Assembly: GCF_001650405.1 (NCBI RefSeq)
Contig: NZ_LWCU01000012.1
Coordinates: forward strand, 1-64,000
Source of the DNA: Microbacterium sp. H83
GTDB lineage: Bacteria; Actinomycetota; Actinomycetes; Actinomycetales; Microbacteriaceae
Direction: 5' to 3'
DNA: 64,000 bases
Of the stretch, positions 20,834 through 30,648 are shown one piece after another (the stretch's first letter is position 1; the number at the start of each line of letters is the position of its first letter). The notes under the pieces are model-generated. The model saw only the letters and a program-made list of their open reading frames with translations. It searched no databases and had not been told where the DNA came from. Made by a program: the position numbers and the translations under genes.

Positions 20834-22513
20834 GTGGCTGAGTACATCTACTCGATGGTTCGTGCACGCAAGGCGGTGGGCGAGAAGCTCATCCTCGACG
20901 ATGTGACGATGTCGTTCCTCCCGGGCGCGAAGATCGGCATGGTCGGTCCGAACGGCGCGGGCAAGTCCACGATCCTCAAGATCATGGCGGGCTTGGACAC
21001 GCCGTCGAACGGCGAGGCCAAGCTCACGCCGGGCTTCTCGGTCGGGATCCTGATGCAGGAGCCCGAGCTCGACGAGTCGAAGACCGTGATCGAGAACATC
21101 CAGGACGGCATCGCGATCAAGGCCAAGGTCGACCGCTTCAACGAGATCTCGCTGGCGATGGCCGATCCGGACGCCGACTTCGATGCACTGCTCGCTGAGA
21201 TGGGCACCCTGCAGGAGGAGATCGACGCCGCCGACGGATGGGACCTCGACTCCCAGCTCGAGCAGGCCATGGACGCGCTGCGCACGCCCCCGGCGGATGC
21301 CGCCATCGCACCGCTCTCCGGTGGTGAGAAGCGCCGCGTGGCTCTCGCCAAGCTGCTGCTCCAGAAGCCCGACCTGCTGCTCCTCGACGAGCCGACCAAC
21401 CACCTCGACGCCGAGAGCGTGCTGTGGCTCGAGCAGCATCTGCAGGCCTACAAGGGCGCGGTCATCGCGATCACCCACGACCGATACTTCCTCGACCACG
21501 TCGCCGAGTGGATCGCCGAGGTCGACCGCGGCCGGCTGATCGGGTACGAGGGCAACTACTCGACGTACCTCGAGAAGAAGGGCGAGCGTCTCGAGATCCA
21601 GGGGAAGAAGGACGCGAAGCTCGCGAAGCGTCTCAAGGACGAGCTCGAGTGGGTGCGCTCGAGCGCCAAGGGGCGTCAGACCAAGTCCAAGGCGCGTCTC
21701 GCCCGGTACGAGGAAATGGCGGCGGAGGCGGAGCGGACGAGGAAGCTCGACTTCGAGGAGATCCAGATCCCCGCTGGGCCCCGTCTCGGCAGTGTCGTCA
21801 TCGAGGCCAAGAAGCTGCAGAAGGGCTTCGACGGACGGTCGCTCATCGACGGCCTGAGCTTCAGCCTTCCGCCGAACGGCATCGTCGGCGTCATCGGCCC
21901 CAACGGCGTGGGAAAGACGACGCTGTTCAAGACCATCGTCGGACTCGAGCCGCTCGACGGCGGTGACCTCAAGATCGGCGAGACCGTCAAGATCAGCTAC
22001 GTCGACCAGTCGCGGTCGAACATCGACCCGAACAAGACGCTGTGGGAGGTCGTCTCCGACGGCCTCGACTTCATCACCGTCGGGAAGACCGAGATCCCGT
22101 CGCGAGCCTACGTCTCCAAGTTCGGGTTCAAGGGCCCGGACCAGCAGAAGAAGGCCGGCGTCCTCTCGGGCGGTGAGCGCAACCGTCTGAACCTCGCCCT
22201 CACCCTGAAGGAGGGCGGCAACCTCCTCCTCCTCGACGAGCCGACCAACGACCTCGACGTCGAGACGCTCAGCTCCCTGGAGAACGCCCTGCTCGAGTTC
22301 CCGGGCTGCGCCGTCGTGATCACCCACGACCGGTGGTTCCTCGACCGCATCGCGACGCACATCCTCGCGTACGAGGGCACCGACGAGAACCCCGACCAGT
22401 GGTACTGGTTCGAGGGCAACTTCGAGGCCTACGAGGAGAACAAGATCGAGCGCCTGGGTCCGGATGCCGCCAAGCCGCACCGGTCCACCCACCGCAAGCT
22501 GACCCGCGACTGA
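20834..22513 (+). CDS. ettA: Energy-dependent translational throttle protein EttA
   Basis: ABC-F ATPase that binds the ribosomal E site and gates the first elongation steps. 559 residues, two ABC domains: first Walker A GPNGAGKS (38-45), signature LSGGEKRR, Walker B LLLLDEPTNHLD; linker (PtIM) about 240-310; second Walker A GPNGVGKT, signature LSGGERNR. No membrane segments. GTG start with ribosome-binding site GAAGGAG. The downstream thioesterase begins 7 nt after the stop. Confidence 0.94.
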   Translation: MAEYIYSMVRARKAVGEKLILDDVTMSFLPGAKIGMVGPNGAGKSTILKIMAGLDTPSNGEAKLTPGFSVGILMQEPELDESKTVIENIQDGIAIKAKVDRFNEISLAMADPDADFDALLAEMGTLQEEIDAADGWDLDSQLEQAMDALRTPPADAAIAPLSGGEKRRVALAKLLLQKPDLLLLDEPTNHLDAESVLWLEQHLQAYKGAVIAITHDRYFLDHVAEWIAEVDRGRLIGYEGNYSTYLEKKGERLEIQGKKDAKLAKRLKDELEWVRSSAKGRQTKSKARLARYEEMAAEAERTRKLDFEEIQIPAGPRLGSVVIEAKKLQKGFDGRSLIDGLSFSLPPNGIVGVIGPNGVGKTTLFKTIVGLEPLDGGDLKIGETVKISYVDQSRSNIDPNKTLWEVVSDGLDFITVGKTEIPSRAYVSKFGFKGPDQQKKAGVLSGGERNRLNLALTLKEGGNLLLLDEPTNDLDVETLSSLENALLEFPGCAVVITHDRWFLDRIATHILAYEGTDENPDQWYWFEGNFEAYEENKIERLGPDAAKPHRSTHRKLTRD

Positions 22514-22519
22514 CCTCGG

Positions 22520-23011
22520 ATGAGCGAGACCGACTCGACCGGGTCCCGGCTGCACATCCCGATCCACCTCCGCTGGGGCGATCTGGATGCGTTCAACCAC
22601 GTCAACAACACCTCGATGCTGAAGCTGCTCGAGGAGGCGCGCGTGCGCGCTTTCTGGCGTGCGGGACCCGGCGAGGAGGCGCCGTCCACAGCGGTCCTCG
22701 ACTCGGGGATCGACGAGGGCGTGCTGACCCTCATCGCTCGTCAGGAGATCGAGTACCTCGCTCCGGTGCCGTACCAGCGCCGCCCGCTCGAGGTGCAGAT
22801 GTGGTTCGGCAAGCTCGGCGGCTCGAGCGTCGAGGTCTGCTACGAGGTCCACAACGATCCCGCGGCGGAGCCTCGCACACTCTATGCGCGCTCCACGGCG
22901 ATCATCGTGCTCGTCGATGCCGGATCGGGCACGCCCACACGTCTCACGCAGGAGATGCGCGACGCGTGGGCGCCGTTCGTCGGCCCCTCGATCGAGTACG
23001 CCCACCGCTGA
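22520..23011 (+). CDS. Hot-dog acyl-CoA thioesterase
   Basis: 163-residue 4-hydroxybenzoyl-CoA-thioesterase/YbgC-like protein. The N-terminal RWGDLDAFNHVNN (about 17-29) holds the catalytic Asp of the family, and REVEYLAPV-type strand QEIEYLAPVPYQ follows. It would hydrolyse acyl-CoAs in the cytoplasm. 7 nt after ettA, so probably co-transcribed, and convergent with tesB. Confidence 0.85.
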   Translation: MSETDSTGSRLHIPIHLRWGDLDAFNHVNNTSMLKLLEEARVRAFWRAGPGEEAPSTAVLDSGIDEGVLTLIARQEIEYLAPVPYQRRPLEVQMWFGKLGGSSVEVCYEVHNDPAAEPRTLYARSTAIIVLVDAGSGTPTRLTQEMRDAWAPFVGPSIEYAHR

Positions 23012-23021
23012 TCCCTGCGTC

Positions 23022-23055
23022 CGGGCGCTTCCGGAACCAGGACTGCAGGCGCCCG
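23022..23055. terminator. Possible terminator between convergent thioesterase genes
   Basis: CGGGCGC and GCGCCCG pair over a 20-nt loop that itself contains TCCGGA. No T-run. The location between convergent genes is the main argument. Confidence 0.3.
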
Positions 23056-23057
23056 AC

Positions 23058-23945
23058 TCAGTCCGAGGCGGGAACGCGTACCATGATCTCCTGGGCCACG
23101 GAGGCGACGAGATCCCCGGTCTCGGAGTAGATGCGGCCCTGAGCGAGCCCTCTCCCGCCACGGGCGTTCGGGGACTCCTGCAGATACAGGAGCCACTCGT
23201 CCACGCGAGCGGGTCGATGCCACCACATCGCGTGATCGAGGCTCGCGACCTTGAGTCCTGGCAGCGCCCAGTACACGCCGTGAGCGCGGAGGATCGACTC
23301 CTGGATCGTCATGTCGCTGAGGTATGCCAGCGCCGCCCGGTGGATCCGCTGATCGTCGGGAAGAGGAGCGCGCATCCGCATCCAGACGCCCTGCTGGGGC
23401 ACGCGAGCATCGTCGCTCGGAAGGAACAGCGGCCCCTCCACGTGGCGGATGTCCGCCGCACGGTCGCTGAGCATCCGGGCGGTGCCCGCCGGCAGACCGT
23501 CGACCCGCTGCTCATCGGGGAGCAGCGAGTCGGGCGACGGCACCCCCTCGGGCATCGGCGTCGCATGCTCGAGCCCCGGATCCTCGTCCTGGAACGACGC
23601 GATCATCGAGAAGATCGGGACCCCGTTCTGATACGCCTGCGAGCGACGCGTGGAGAACGAGCGTCCGTCGTGGATGCGATCCACCGCGATGGTGATCCCC
23701 TGACTCGCATCCCCGGGGCGGAGGAAGTATCCGTGCATCGAGTGGACCGCCCGGTCTTCGGGGAGCGTGCGCTCGGCGGCGAGCAGGCTCTGTGCGAGCA
23801 CCTGTCCGCCGTAGATGCGACCGGACGGCATCGGATGGGAGGAACCCGTGAAGATGTCCTCGGTCGTCCTCGCCTGCGTCGAGTCGAGGTCGAGGACCTC
23901 CAGGAGCTGTTCGACAGTGCGGATCGCGTGTTCGTCGGCGGTCAT
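23058..23945 (-). CDS. tesB: Acyl-CoA thioesterase II
   Basis: Double hot-dog thioesterase for medium and long acyl-CoA. 295 residues; GRIYGGQVLAQS (about 43-54), FLRPGD (about 74-79), and the C-terminal SLDHAMWWHRP motif carrying the catalytic Asp with the downstream Gln/Thr region. Two thioesterases side by side suggest control of the acyl-CoA pool. Ribosome-binding site AAGGAAG before the ATG. Confidence 0.93.
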   Translation of the reverse strand: MTADEHAIRTVEQLLEVLDLDSTQARTTEDIFTGSSHPMPSGRIYGGQVLAQSLLAAERTLPEDRAVHSMHGYFLRPGDASQGITIAVDRIHDGRSFSTRRSQAYQNGVPIFSMIASFQDEDPGLEHATPMPEGVPSPDSLLPDEQRVDGLPAGTARMLSDRAADIRHVEGPLFLPSDDARVPQQGVWMRMRAPLPDDQRIHRAALAYLSDMTIQESILRAHGVYWALPGLKVASLDHAMWWHRPARVDEWLLYLQESPNARGGRGLAQGRIYSETGDLVASVAQEIMVRVPASD

Positions 23946-23995
23946 GACTTCCTTCCCGCGACTGCGGTTGATGCGGCGTTGATAGTTTAGAGGGC

Positions 23996-24658
23996 GTGCC
24001 CCATCAGCTCCTCCTCGCCGACGACGACACGACCAGAGACGTCCTCACGTTCGTCGGGCGGGCGGCCCGGATCACGGACGAGGGCGTGCGGCTGCAGGCA
24101 GCCGGCGGCGTCCTGGCCCTCACCGCGGCGGCTCTCGCGCCGCAGGGCCTCTTCGATCACACTCCGACGGTGCTCGCGATGAGGATCGTCCACGCCGATC
24201 CGGAGCTCGAATGCGACGTCGTGGTGGCGTCGCTGGCGGCGACCGACGATCCGCGGACTCTCGATCTCCCCGACACGGGCCTTTCGCCGGCATGGGCCGG
24301 TGTCGCGCCTCCCCGTGGTCGATGGGAGGCGACCGCCACGGTACCGGCATCCGTCGTCGCGCAGCGCGCCCAATGGGGCATCAGCGCCGTGGCGCGCGGT
24401 GCGGGGATCGGCTCGGGGGAGGAGGCGGTCCGCGCGCTGCGGGCATCCGTCTGGGGCGAGCCGGACGAGGACCTCGCGGGCCTGCCCAGGGGAGTGGCCT
24501 TCGCGGCGGACGCCTTCGGCTTCATCTCCGGCGAAGAGGACGTGGTCATCACGCGATCCGGCCGATGGTCCCGTCTGGCGTTCCGGCGCGGGCACGTGCT
24601 CACTCGCGGTCCGATGGCCACCGGCCTGACCGCGGTCAGAGGCACGGGATCCCCCTGA
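23996..24658 (+). CDS. Hypothetical protein
   Basis: 220 residues, unrecognised. Alternating strand-like segments and small residues; no signal peptide, membrane helix or metal motif that I can see. GTG start 23996 with TAGTTT 7 nt upstream (23983-23988). Divergent from tesB with about 50 nt between starts. The base composition is like its neighbours, so it looks native. Confidence 0.6.
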   Translation: MPHQLLLADDDTTRDVLTFVGRAARITDEGVRLQAAGGVLALTAAALAPQGLFDHTPTVLAMRIVHADPELECDVVVASLAATDDPRTLDLPDTGLSPAWAGVAPPRGRWEATATVPASVVAQRAQWGISAVARGAGIGSGEEAVRALRASVWGEPDEDLAGLPRGVAFAADAFGFISGEEDVVITRSGRWSRLAFRRGHVLTRGPMATGLTAVRGTGSP

Positions 24659-24704
24659 CGACCCGCGGCGGTCGTGTCCGTCCGCGACGTCGAGGCGCAC
24701 GTCG

Positions 24705-26363
24705 TCAGCGTGCGGCCGCCCGGCCGGTCTGGCGGCCGGAGAACAGGCAGCCGCCGAGGAAGGTGCCCTCCAGCGCCCGGTATCCGTGCACGCCGCCTCC
24801 GCCGAATCCACTCGCCTCACCGGCGGCGAAGAGGCCGGCGATGGGGCGTCCGCTCGCATCGAGGGCGCGACCGTCGAGATCGGTGGTGATTCCGCCGAGC
24901 GACTTCCGGGTGAGCACGTGCAGCTGCACGGCGATCAGCGGACCCGCGGCGGGATCCTGCAGCCGATGCGGTGCGGCGGTGCGGATCAGCCGGTCTCCGC
25001 GGTAGGCGCGCATCGATCGGAGCATGCCGATCTGAGCGTCCTTCGTGAAGTCGTTGTCCATCTCGCGGTCCCGCGCCACGATCTCGCGTCGCGCCTGCTC
25101 GATGTCGAGAGCCTCCCCGCCGGCGTGCGCCTTCATCTGCTCCAGCAGCGACTCGAGGTCGTTCTCCACGATGAAGTCCTCGCCCTCGTCGAGGAAGGAC
25201 TGGACGGGTCCGGTCGGCCCCTTGGCGAGACGCGACCGCACCAGGAGGCCGACGTCCTTCCCGGTGAGGTCGGGATTCTGCTCGCTGCCCGAGAGGGCGA
25301 ACTCCTTCTCCACGATCTGGCGGGAGGTCACGAACCACGAGTGGTCGTGCCCCGTGGAACGCAGGTGGGCGAGCGTGCCCAGCGTATCGAACCCGGGGAA
25401 CAGAGGGACGGGCAGCCGGCGACCGGTGGCGTCGAGCCAGAGCGAGGACGGACCGGGGAGGATGCGGATGCCATGTGCCGGCCACACCGGGTTCCAGTTC
25501 TTGATGCCTTCGACATAATGCCACATCCTGTCGCCGTTGATCACCCGTGCGCCCGCGGCCTCGGACACCGCGAGCATGGACCCGTCGACATACGCGGGGA
25601 CGCCGCTGAGCATTCGCGCCGGTGGGGTGCCGAGCGACGCCGGCCAGGCGCTCCGCACGAGCTCGTGGTTGCCTCCGATACCGCCGGAGCAGACGACCGT
25701 GGCGCCCGCGGCGATGTCGAAGTCGCCGATCACCTCGCGCGGCGACGCCTCGCCGCGGACGGCGCCGCTGGACGCGAGGATCTCTCCCCGTGCACCGGTG
25801 ACGGCTCCGTCGGACGTGACGAGCTCGGTCACCCGGTGTCGTGCCAGGATCGTCAGCCGACCGTCGCGCTCGCCCTGTTCGACGGCGGCGGCGAACGGCG
25901 CGACCACTCCGGGTCCGGTGCCCCAGGTGATGTGGAACCGCGGAACGGAGTTCCCGGGACCGAGCGCCCCGTACCCGCCGCGTTCCGCCCACCCGACGAC
26001 GGGGAAGAATCGCATGCCGCGGGCGTGCAGCCACGAGCGCTTCTCGCCCGCGGCGAAGTTCAGGTAGGCCTCCGCCCAGCGTCGCGGCCAGTGGTCCTCC
26101 TCGCGGTCGAACCCCGCAGTGCCGAACCAGTCCTGAGTCGCCAGTGCGAGCGAGTCGCGGATCCCCAGGCGGCGCTGCTCGGGAGAGTCGATGAGGAAGA
26201 GCCCGCCGAACGACCACCACGCCTGACCGCCGAGATTCGTCCGCGGCTCCTGATCGACGAGGACGACCCGACGACCGGCGTCGAGCGCCTCGCCGGCGGC
26301 GACGAGCCCGGCCAGCCCCCATCCGATGACCAGAACGTCGGCAGACAGGGGCGTGTTCGTCAT
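24705..26363 (-). CDS. FAD-binding dehydrogenase (KsdD/fumarate-reductase-like flavoprotein)
   Basis: 552-residue flavoprotein: Rossmann [10 protein letters not shown] near 14-23, an Arg/Gly-rich FAD-contact region, and the C-terminal [18 protein letters not shown] (about 512-529) that closes the FAD site. The family includes 3-ketosteroid-delta1-dehydrogenases and succinate/fumarate-type enzymes; the substrate is not clear. ATG 26363 overlaps the globin stop by 4 nt, so the gene is the last of an MscS-globin-flavoprotein operon. Confidence 0.8.
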   Translation of the reverse strand: MTNTPLSADVLVIGWGLAGLVAAGEALDAGRRVVLVDQEPRTNLGGQAWWSFGGLFLIDSPEQRRLGIRDSLALATQDWFGTAGFDREEDHWPRRWAEAYLNFAAGEKRSWLHARGMRFFPVVGWAERGGYGALGPGNSVPRFHITWGTGPGVVAPFAAAVEQGERDGRLTILARHRVTELVTSDGAVTGARGEILASSGAVRGEASPREVIGDFDIAAGATVVCSGGIGGNHELVRSAWPASLGTPPARMLSGVPAYVDGSMLAVSEAAGARVINGDRMWHYVEGIKNWNPVWPAHGIRILPGPSSLWLDATGRRLPVPLFPGFDTLGTLAHLRSTGHDHSWFVTSRQIVEKEFALSGSEQNPDLTGKDVGLLVRSRLAKGPTGPVQSFLDEGEDFIVENDLESLLEQMKAHAGGEALDIEQARREIVARDREMDNDFTKDAQIGMLRSMRAYRGDRLIRTAAPHRLQDPAAGPLIAVQLHVLTRKSLGGITTDLDGRALDASGRPIAGLFAAGEASGFGGGGVHGYRALEGTFLGGCLFSGRQTGRAAAR

Positions 26364-26809
26364 GAGGTCTCCGTTGATTCCTGACGTGAGCGGTTCTCGA
26401 ACTGGGGGCGTCCGTCAGCGGGGGCGCCGATTCCGGACGGCTCGAATGTGTTCACCATGGCATACGCCGCGCGCTCGAGGTAGTCCCACAGCGTGGATTC
26501 GTGCAGGGGCGACAACTCCGCCTCGTCCACGGCCGTGCGCATGTGACGGAGCCAACGGTCCCTGGCGTCGGGATCGACGTGGAAGGGCATGTGGCGCATG
26601 CGGAGACGGGGGTGTCCTCGAGTCTCTCCGTAGGTCGTGGGCCCGCCCCAGTACTGCTCGAGGAAGAGCAGCAGCCGCTCCTCGGCCGGTCCGAGGTCCT
26701 CTTCGGGGTACATCGGCTTCAGCACCGGGTCGAGCGCGACCTCGCGGTAGAACACCGAGACGATCCGCGCGAACGTCTCGCGTCCGCCGACCTCGTCGTA
26801 GAACGTCAC
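26360..26809 (-). CDS. glbO: Truncated hemoglobin, group II (GlbO)
   Basis: 149-residue 2-on-2 globin that binds O2/NO. Tyr at B10 (Y21), proximal His H73 in MRHMPF and Trp G8 (W86) match group II. Starts inside the MscS stop (ATGA overlap) and is followed by an overlapping flavoprotein gene, which hints at a redox partner role for the latter; that is inference. Confidence 0.92.
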   Translation of the reverse strand: MTFYDEVGGRETFARIVSVFYREVALDPVLKPMYPEEDLGPAEERLLLFLEQYWGGPTTYGETRGHPRLRMRHMPFHVDPDARDRWLRHMRTAVDEAELSPLHESTLWDYLERAAYAMVNTFEPSGIGAPADGRPQFENRSRQESTETS

Positions 26810-27885
26810 TTCTGGCTGCTCCCGTCGTCATTCGTCTTCTTGCGCCGCCAGATGCCCCGGTCGGGGATCACAGGTACGCCGGTCACCGCATTCGGCCGCG
26901 TCTTGGGCGGGTTCGCACCGCGCACGCGTCGAGCGCCGTCGAGCCCCGTCGGGATCACCGTCTCCATGCTGGGCAGCCCGATCTCCTTCTCGAGGAGCGC
27001 TGCGCGCAGACGACGGCGCAGCTCCTGCGCCACGTCGTCCTTCGCATTCGCCCTCGTCTTGATGACGATGCGCACCACGAGAGCCTCACCGCCGATGGAT
27101 TCGAGTCCCCAGAGCTCGGGCTTCTCGATGATGCGCGTGCGCCACTTGGGGTCCTTCGCGAGAGTCTGCGCGATCTCCAGCATGGTGTGCTCGACCTGCT
27201 CGAGATCGGAGTCGAGAGGAACGCCGATGTCGATGATCGCGCGGGCCCAGCCCTGCGACATGTTGCCGATGCGGGTGACCTCGCCGTTGCGCACGTACCA
27301 GAGCGTGCCGTTCACGTCCCTGACCTGCGTGATGCGCACGCTCACGTACTCCACCACGCCGGTCGCGAGGCCGAGGTCGACGACGTCGCCGATGCCGATC
27401 TGGTCCTCGGCGACGATGAACATGCCGTTCAGGACGTCCTTGACGATGTTCTGGGCGCCGAAACCGAGACCGGCGCCGACGGCTGCGGTCAGCAGGGTCA
27501 GGGAGCCGAGGAGCGTGGGCGCCAGATGGTTGACCACCAGGACGATCGCGATGACCACGAGCATCACGTTGACGATGTTCTGCAGGATCGTGCCCAGTGT
27601 CCTCGTGCGCTGCACGAGTCGCATGTCCGCCAGAGGAGAGCGCTCGAGAGCCTGCGTGTCGTCGACGTCCGCCTTGTTCTTGGCGCTGTCGACGATGCGA
27701 TGCACGACGCGGCGGATCACCACGCGCAGCACGAGCGCGATGAGGATGCACCCGACGATGATGGCGACGACACCGAGGATCTGCAGTCCGACATCCATCA
27801 GGATCTGCAGCGCGCCGGCCCACCAGGCAGACACCGCAGCGGTGAACTCGTCGGGACCATCGGGCGCTTGGAGGGGCATCGTCAT
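26806..27885 (-). CDS. MscS-family mechanosensitive channel
   Basis: 359-residue inner-membrane protein with about three N-terminal helices (about 23-47, 79-100, 105-120), a pore-helix-like [17 protein letters not shown] (about 117-133), an MscS beta domain (GDVVDLG...IRNG-like VRNGEV) and a basic C terminus. It opens under membrane tension. Three ATGs lie close together (27888, 27885, 27879); 27885 is chosen because GGAGG is best spaced for it. First gene of the overlapping trio. Confidence 0.88.
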   Translation of the reverse strand: MTMPLQAPDGPDEFTAAVSAWWAGALQILMDVGLQILGVVAIIVGCILIALVLRVVIRRVVHRIVDSAKNKADVDDTQALERSPLADMRLVQRTRTLGTILQNIVNVMLVVIAIVLVVNHLAPTLLGSLTLLTAAVGAGLGFGAQNIVKDVLNGMFIVAEDQIGIGDVVDLGLATGVVEYVSVRITQVRDVNGTLWYVRNGEVTRIGNMSQGWARAIIDIGVPLDSDLEQVEHTMLEIAQTLAKDPKWRTRIIEKPELWGLESIGGEALVVRIVIKTRANAKDDVAQELRRRLRAALLEKEIGLPSMETVIPTGLDGARRVRGANPPKTRPNAVTGVPVIPDRGIWRRKKTNDDGSSQK

Positions 27886-27971
27886 CATCCCCTCCAGACT
27901 AGCGATCGGGCCTCTGCGCGGGCTGGACGCACCGTGCAGAGGCCCGATCAGGTCGTGCCGTACGCGGAGGG

Positions 27972-30524
27972 TCAGTCCTCCGCGTCGCGCGCCTGCGCGG
28001 CGAGGGCGCGCTCGACGTCGGCGAGGTTCTCGAGAACGAGACGACGCAGTGCGGGGGCGGCCTCCTGGTTCGCGGAGAGCCACGCGCGCGTGGCGTCGCG
28101 CAGGGCGACGTCCGCGAGCGCCGTGGGGAAGAGGCCGACGATCAGATACTGCGCGATCTGGTAGGTGCGCGACTCCCAGACGGGCAGGAGCATGTCGAAG
28201 TACGCGGGGACGAAGTCCCGCAGGGACTCGACGCCGGCAGGATGCACGAAGCCGAGCGCCGCCGACCGCACGACGGTGTTCGGCGCATCGTCGCGCTCGA
28301 CGAGCGAGGCCCATGCGGCCTTCTTCGATGCCGGATCGGGCAGCGCCGCACGCGCCTGCGCGGCGAACTCGCCGCCCTTCGCGGTGTTGTCCGCCGCAAG
28401 AGCGGCGTCGATGCTCGCGGCATCTGTCGCACCGATCGTCGCCAGGCCGACGAGCAGCTGCCAGTTCAGGTCCGCATCGATCTCGAGTCCGGGCAGGGTC
28501 TCCTCTCCGGACCGCAGACGCCCGACGATGCCCGCATGCTCGGGGGTGACGAGGGAGCCGGCGAACGCCGTGACGAACTGCAGCTGGCTGTCGCTGCCGG
28601 ACTGGGCGCTCTCGGCGAGCGTCCACAGCCCGTCCGCGACCTTCTGGCGCGCTGCGAGGCGCTCGTCGGGGGCGACGTACAGGGTGGCCGCCGTGCGGAG
28701 CTGCGCGAGCGTCGTGCGCACCGTCGTCGACTCGGTCTCGCGGCCGATGTTGCCGAGCACGAGGTCGATGTAGTCCGACGCCGCGCTCTCCGCGTCGCGC
28801 GTCTGGTCCCAGGCGGCGCCCCACACGAGCGAGCGGGCGAGCGGGTCGCTGATGTCGGCGAGGTGAGCGATGGCGGTCGCCAGGGAGCGCTCGTCCAGAC
28901 GGATCTTGGCGTACGCGAGGTCGTTGTCGTTGAGCAGGATGAGGTCGGGGCGCGCGATGCCGTGCAGCTCCGGGATCTCCGTGCGGTCGCCGTCGACGTC
29001 GACCTCGGCGTAGTGACTGCGCACGAGCGATCCGTCCTGCAGCGAGTAGAAGCCGATGCCGAGGCGGTGCGGTCGGATCGTCGGGTAGTCGGCCGGTGCG
29101 GTCTGGGTCACCGCGAACCGCGTGATGATGCCCTGGGAGTCCTCGGCCACGACCGGCTCCAGCGTGTTCACGCCTGCGGTCTCCAGCCACTTCTTCGACC
29201 ACGTGCCGAGGTCGCGGCCGCTGGTGGCCTCGAGCTCGACGAGGAGGTCGCTGAGCTCCGTGTTGCCCCAGGAGTGCTTCTGGAAGTACTGGGAGACACC
29301 GGCGAAGAACGCCTCGATGCCGACCCAGGCGGCGAGCTGCTTGAGGACCGATCCGCCCTTGGCGTACGTGATGCCGTCGAAGTTGACCTGCACGTCCTCG
29401 AGGTCGTTGATGACGGCCGTGATCGGGTGGGTCGAAGGGAGCTGATCCTGACGGTAGGCCCAGGTCTTCTCCATCGCGTTGAACGTCGTCCAGGCCTCGG
29501 TCCACTCGGTGGCCTCGGCGGTCGCGATCGTCGACGCCCACTCCGCGAAGGACTCGTTCAGCCAGAGGTCGTTCCACCACTTCATGGTGACCAGGTCGCC
29601 GAACCACATGTGGGCCAGCTCGTGCAGGATCGTGACGACCCGGCGCTCCTTGACGGCATCGGTCACCTTGCTGCGGAACACGTAGGTCTCGGTGAACGTG
29701 ACCGCGCCGGCGTTCTCCATGGCCCCGGCGTTGAACTCGGGGACGAACAGCTGGTCGTACTTGGCGAACGGGTAGGGGACGCCGAACTTCGACTCGTAGT
29801 ACGCGAAGCCCTCGCGCGTCTTGTCGAAGATGTAGTCGGCGTCGAGGTGCTGCCACAGGCTCTTGCGGCCGTAGACGCCGAGCGGGATCACGCGACCGGA
29901 GGCGCTGGTGAGCTCCGAGAACGTGGACTCGTAGGGGCCCGCGACGAGGGCCGTGATGTACGACGAGATGCGTGGGGTCGGCTCGAATCCCCACGTCGCG
30001 ACCGAGGGGTCGTCGTGGACGATGGGCTCGGGGGTGGGGGAGTTCGAGACGACCTTCCACGTCGCGGGGGCGGTGACCGTGAACTGGAAGGTGGCCTTCA
30101 GGTCGGGCTGCTCGAAGACCGCGAACACGCGCCGGGAGTCGGGCACCTCGAACTGGGAATAGAGGTACACCTCGCCGTCGACGGGATCGACGAAACGGTG
30201 GAGGCCCTCGCCCGTGTTGGTGTAGAGGCAGTCCGCGTCGACGACGAGCACGTTCTCGGCCTGCAGGCCGGCGAGCGCGATGCGGGAGTCGGCGAAGACC
30301 TCGTCAGGATCGAGCTGCTCCCCGTTGAGCGAGATCTCGCGCACCTCGCGGGCGATGAGGTCGATGAAGGTGAAGCTCTCCGGCGTCGCGGTGAAGCGCA
30401 CGACGCTGCGGGATCCGAAGACCTCCGCGCCCTTGGTCAGGTCGAGCGAGACCTCGTAGGACTGGGTGTCGACGACGTCGCGGCGCTCCTGCGCTTCGAT
30501 GCGGGTGAGGTTCTCTCCAGGCAC
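27972..30524 (-). CDS. pepN: Aminopeptidase N (M1 family)
   Basis: Zinc aminopeptidase of 850 residues. The exopeptidase motif GAMEN (near 270) and the zinc motif HELAHMWFGD...NE (about 305-328) are intact, followed by the ERAP1-like helical C-terminal domain. Cytoplasmic: no signal peptide. GTG 30524 is chosen because VPGENLTRIEA is the usual actinobacterial N terminus and GGGAG lies 8 nt upstream; an earlier ATG would add 22 residues. Confidence 0.94.
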   Translation of the reverse strand: MPGENLTRIEAQERRDVVDTQSYEVSLDLTKGAEVFGSRSVVRFTATPESFTFIDLIAREVREISLNGEQLDPDEVFADSRIALAGLQAENVLVVDADCLYTNTGEGLHRFVDPVDGEVYLYSQFEVPDSRRVFAVFEQPDLKATFQFTVTAPATWKVVSNSPTPEPIVHDDPSVATWGFEPTPRISSYITALVAGPYESTFSELTSASGRVIPLGVYGRKSLWQHLDADYIFDKTREGFAYYESKFGVPYPFAKYDQLFVPEFNAGAMENAGAVTFTETYVFRSKVTDAVKERRVVTILHELAHMWFGDLVTMKWWNDLWLNESFAEWASTIATAEATEWTEAWTTFNAMEKTWAYRQDQLPSTHPITAVINDLEDVQVNFDGITYAKGGSVLKQLAAWVGIEAFFAGVSQYFQKHSWGNTELSDLLVELEATSGRDLGTWSKKWLETAGVNTLEPVVAEDSQGIITRFAVTQTAPADYPTIRPHRLGIGFYSLQDGSLVRSHYAEVDVDGDRTEIPELHGIARPDLILLNDNDLAYAKIRLDERSLATAIAHLADISDPLARSLVWGAAWDQTRDAESAASDYIDLVLGNIGRETESTTVRTTLAQLRTAATLYVAPDERLAARQKVADGLWTLAESAQSGSDSQLQFVTAFAGSLVTPEHAGIVGRLRSGEETLPGLEIDADLNWQLLVGLATIGATDAASIDAALAADNTAKGGEFAAQARAALPDPASKKAAWASLVERDDAPNTVVRSAALGFVHPAGVESLRDFVPAYFDMLLPVWESRTYQIAQYLIVGLFPTALADVALRDATRAWLSANQEAAPALRRLVLENLADVERALAAQARDAED

Positions 30525-30648
30525 AGCTGTACTCCCAGGGGTGAGGGGATGCTGCCGCAACCCAGCGCAGTTGGCGCCCACGGCAACCATGACAGCCTAC
30601 GCCAGCACGACGGCCTGTCTCACGTCAGGAAGATGAAAGGATGGGGGA

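Noticed and set aside
20582..23161. Minus-strand frame opposite ettA
   Set aside because: Shadow frame; ettA motifs are intact on the plus strand.
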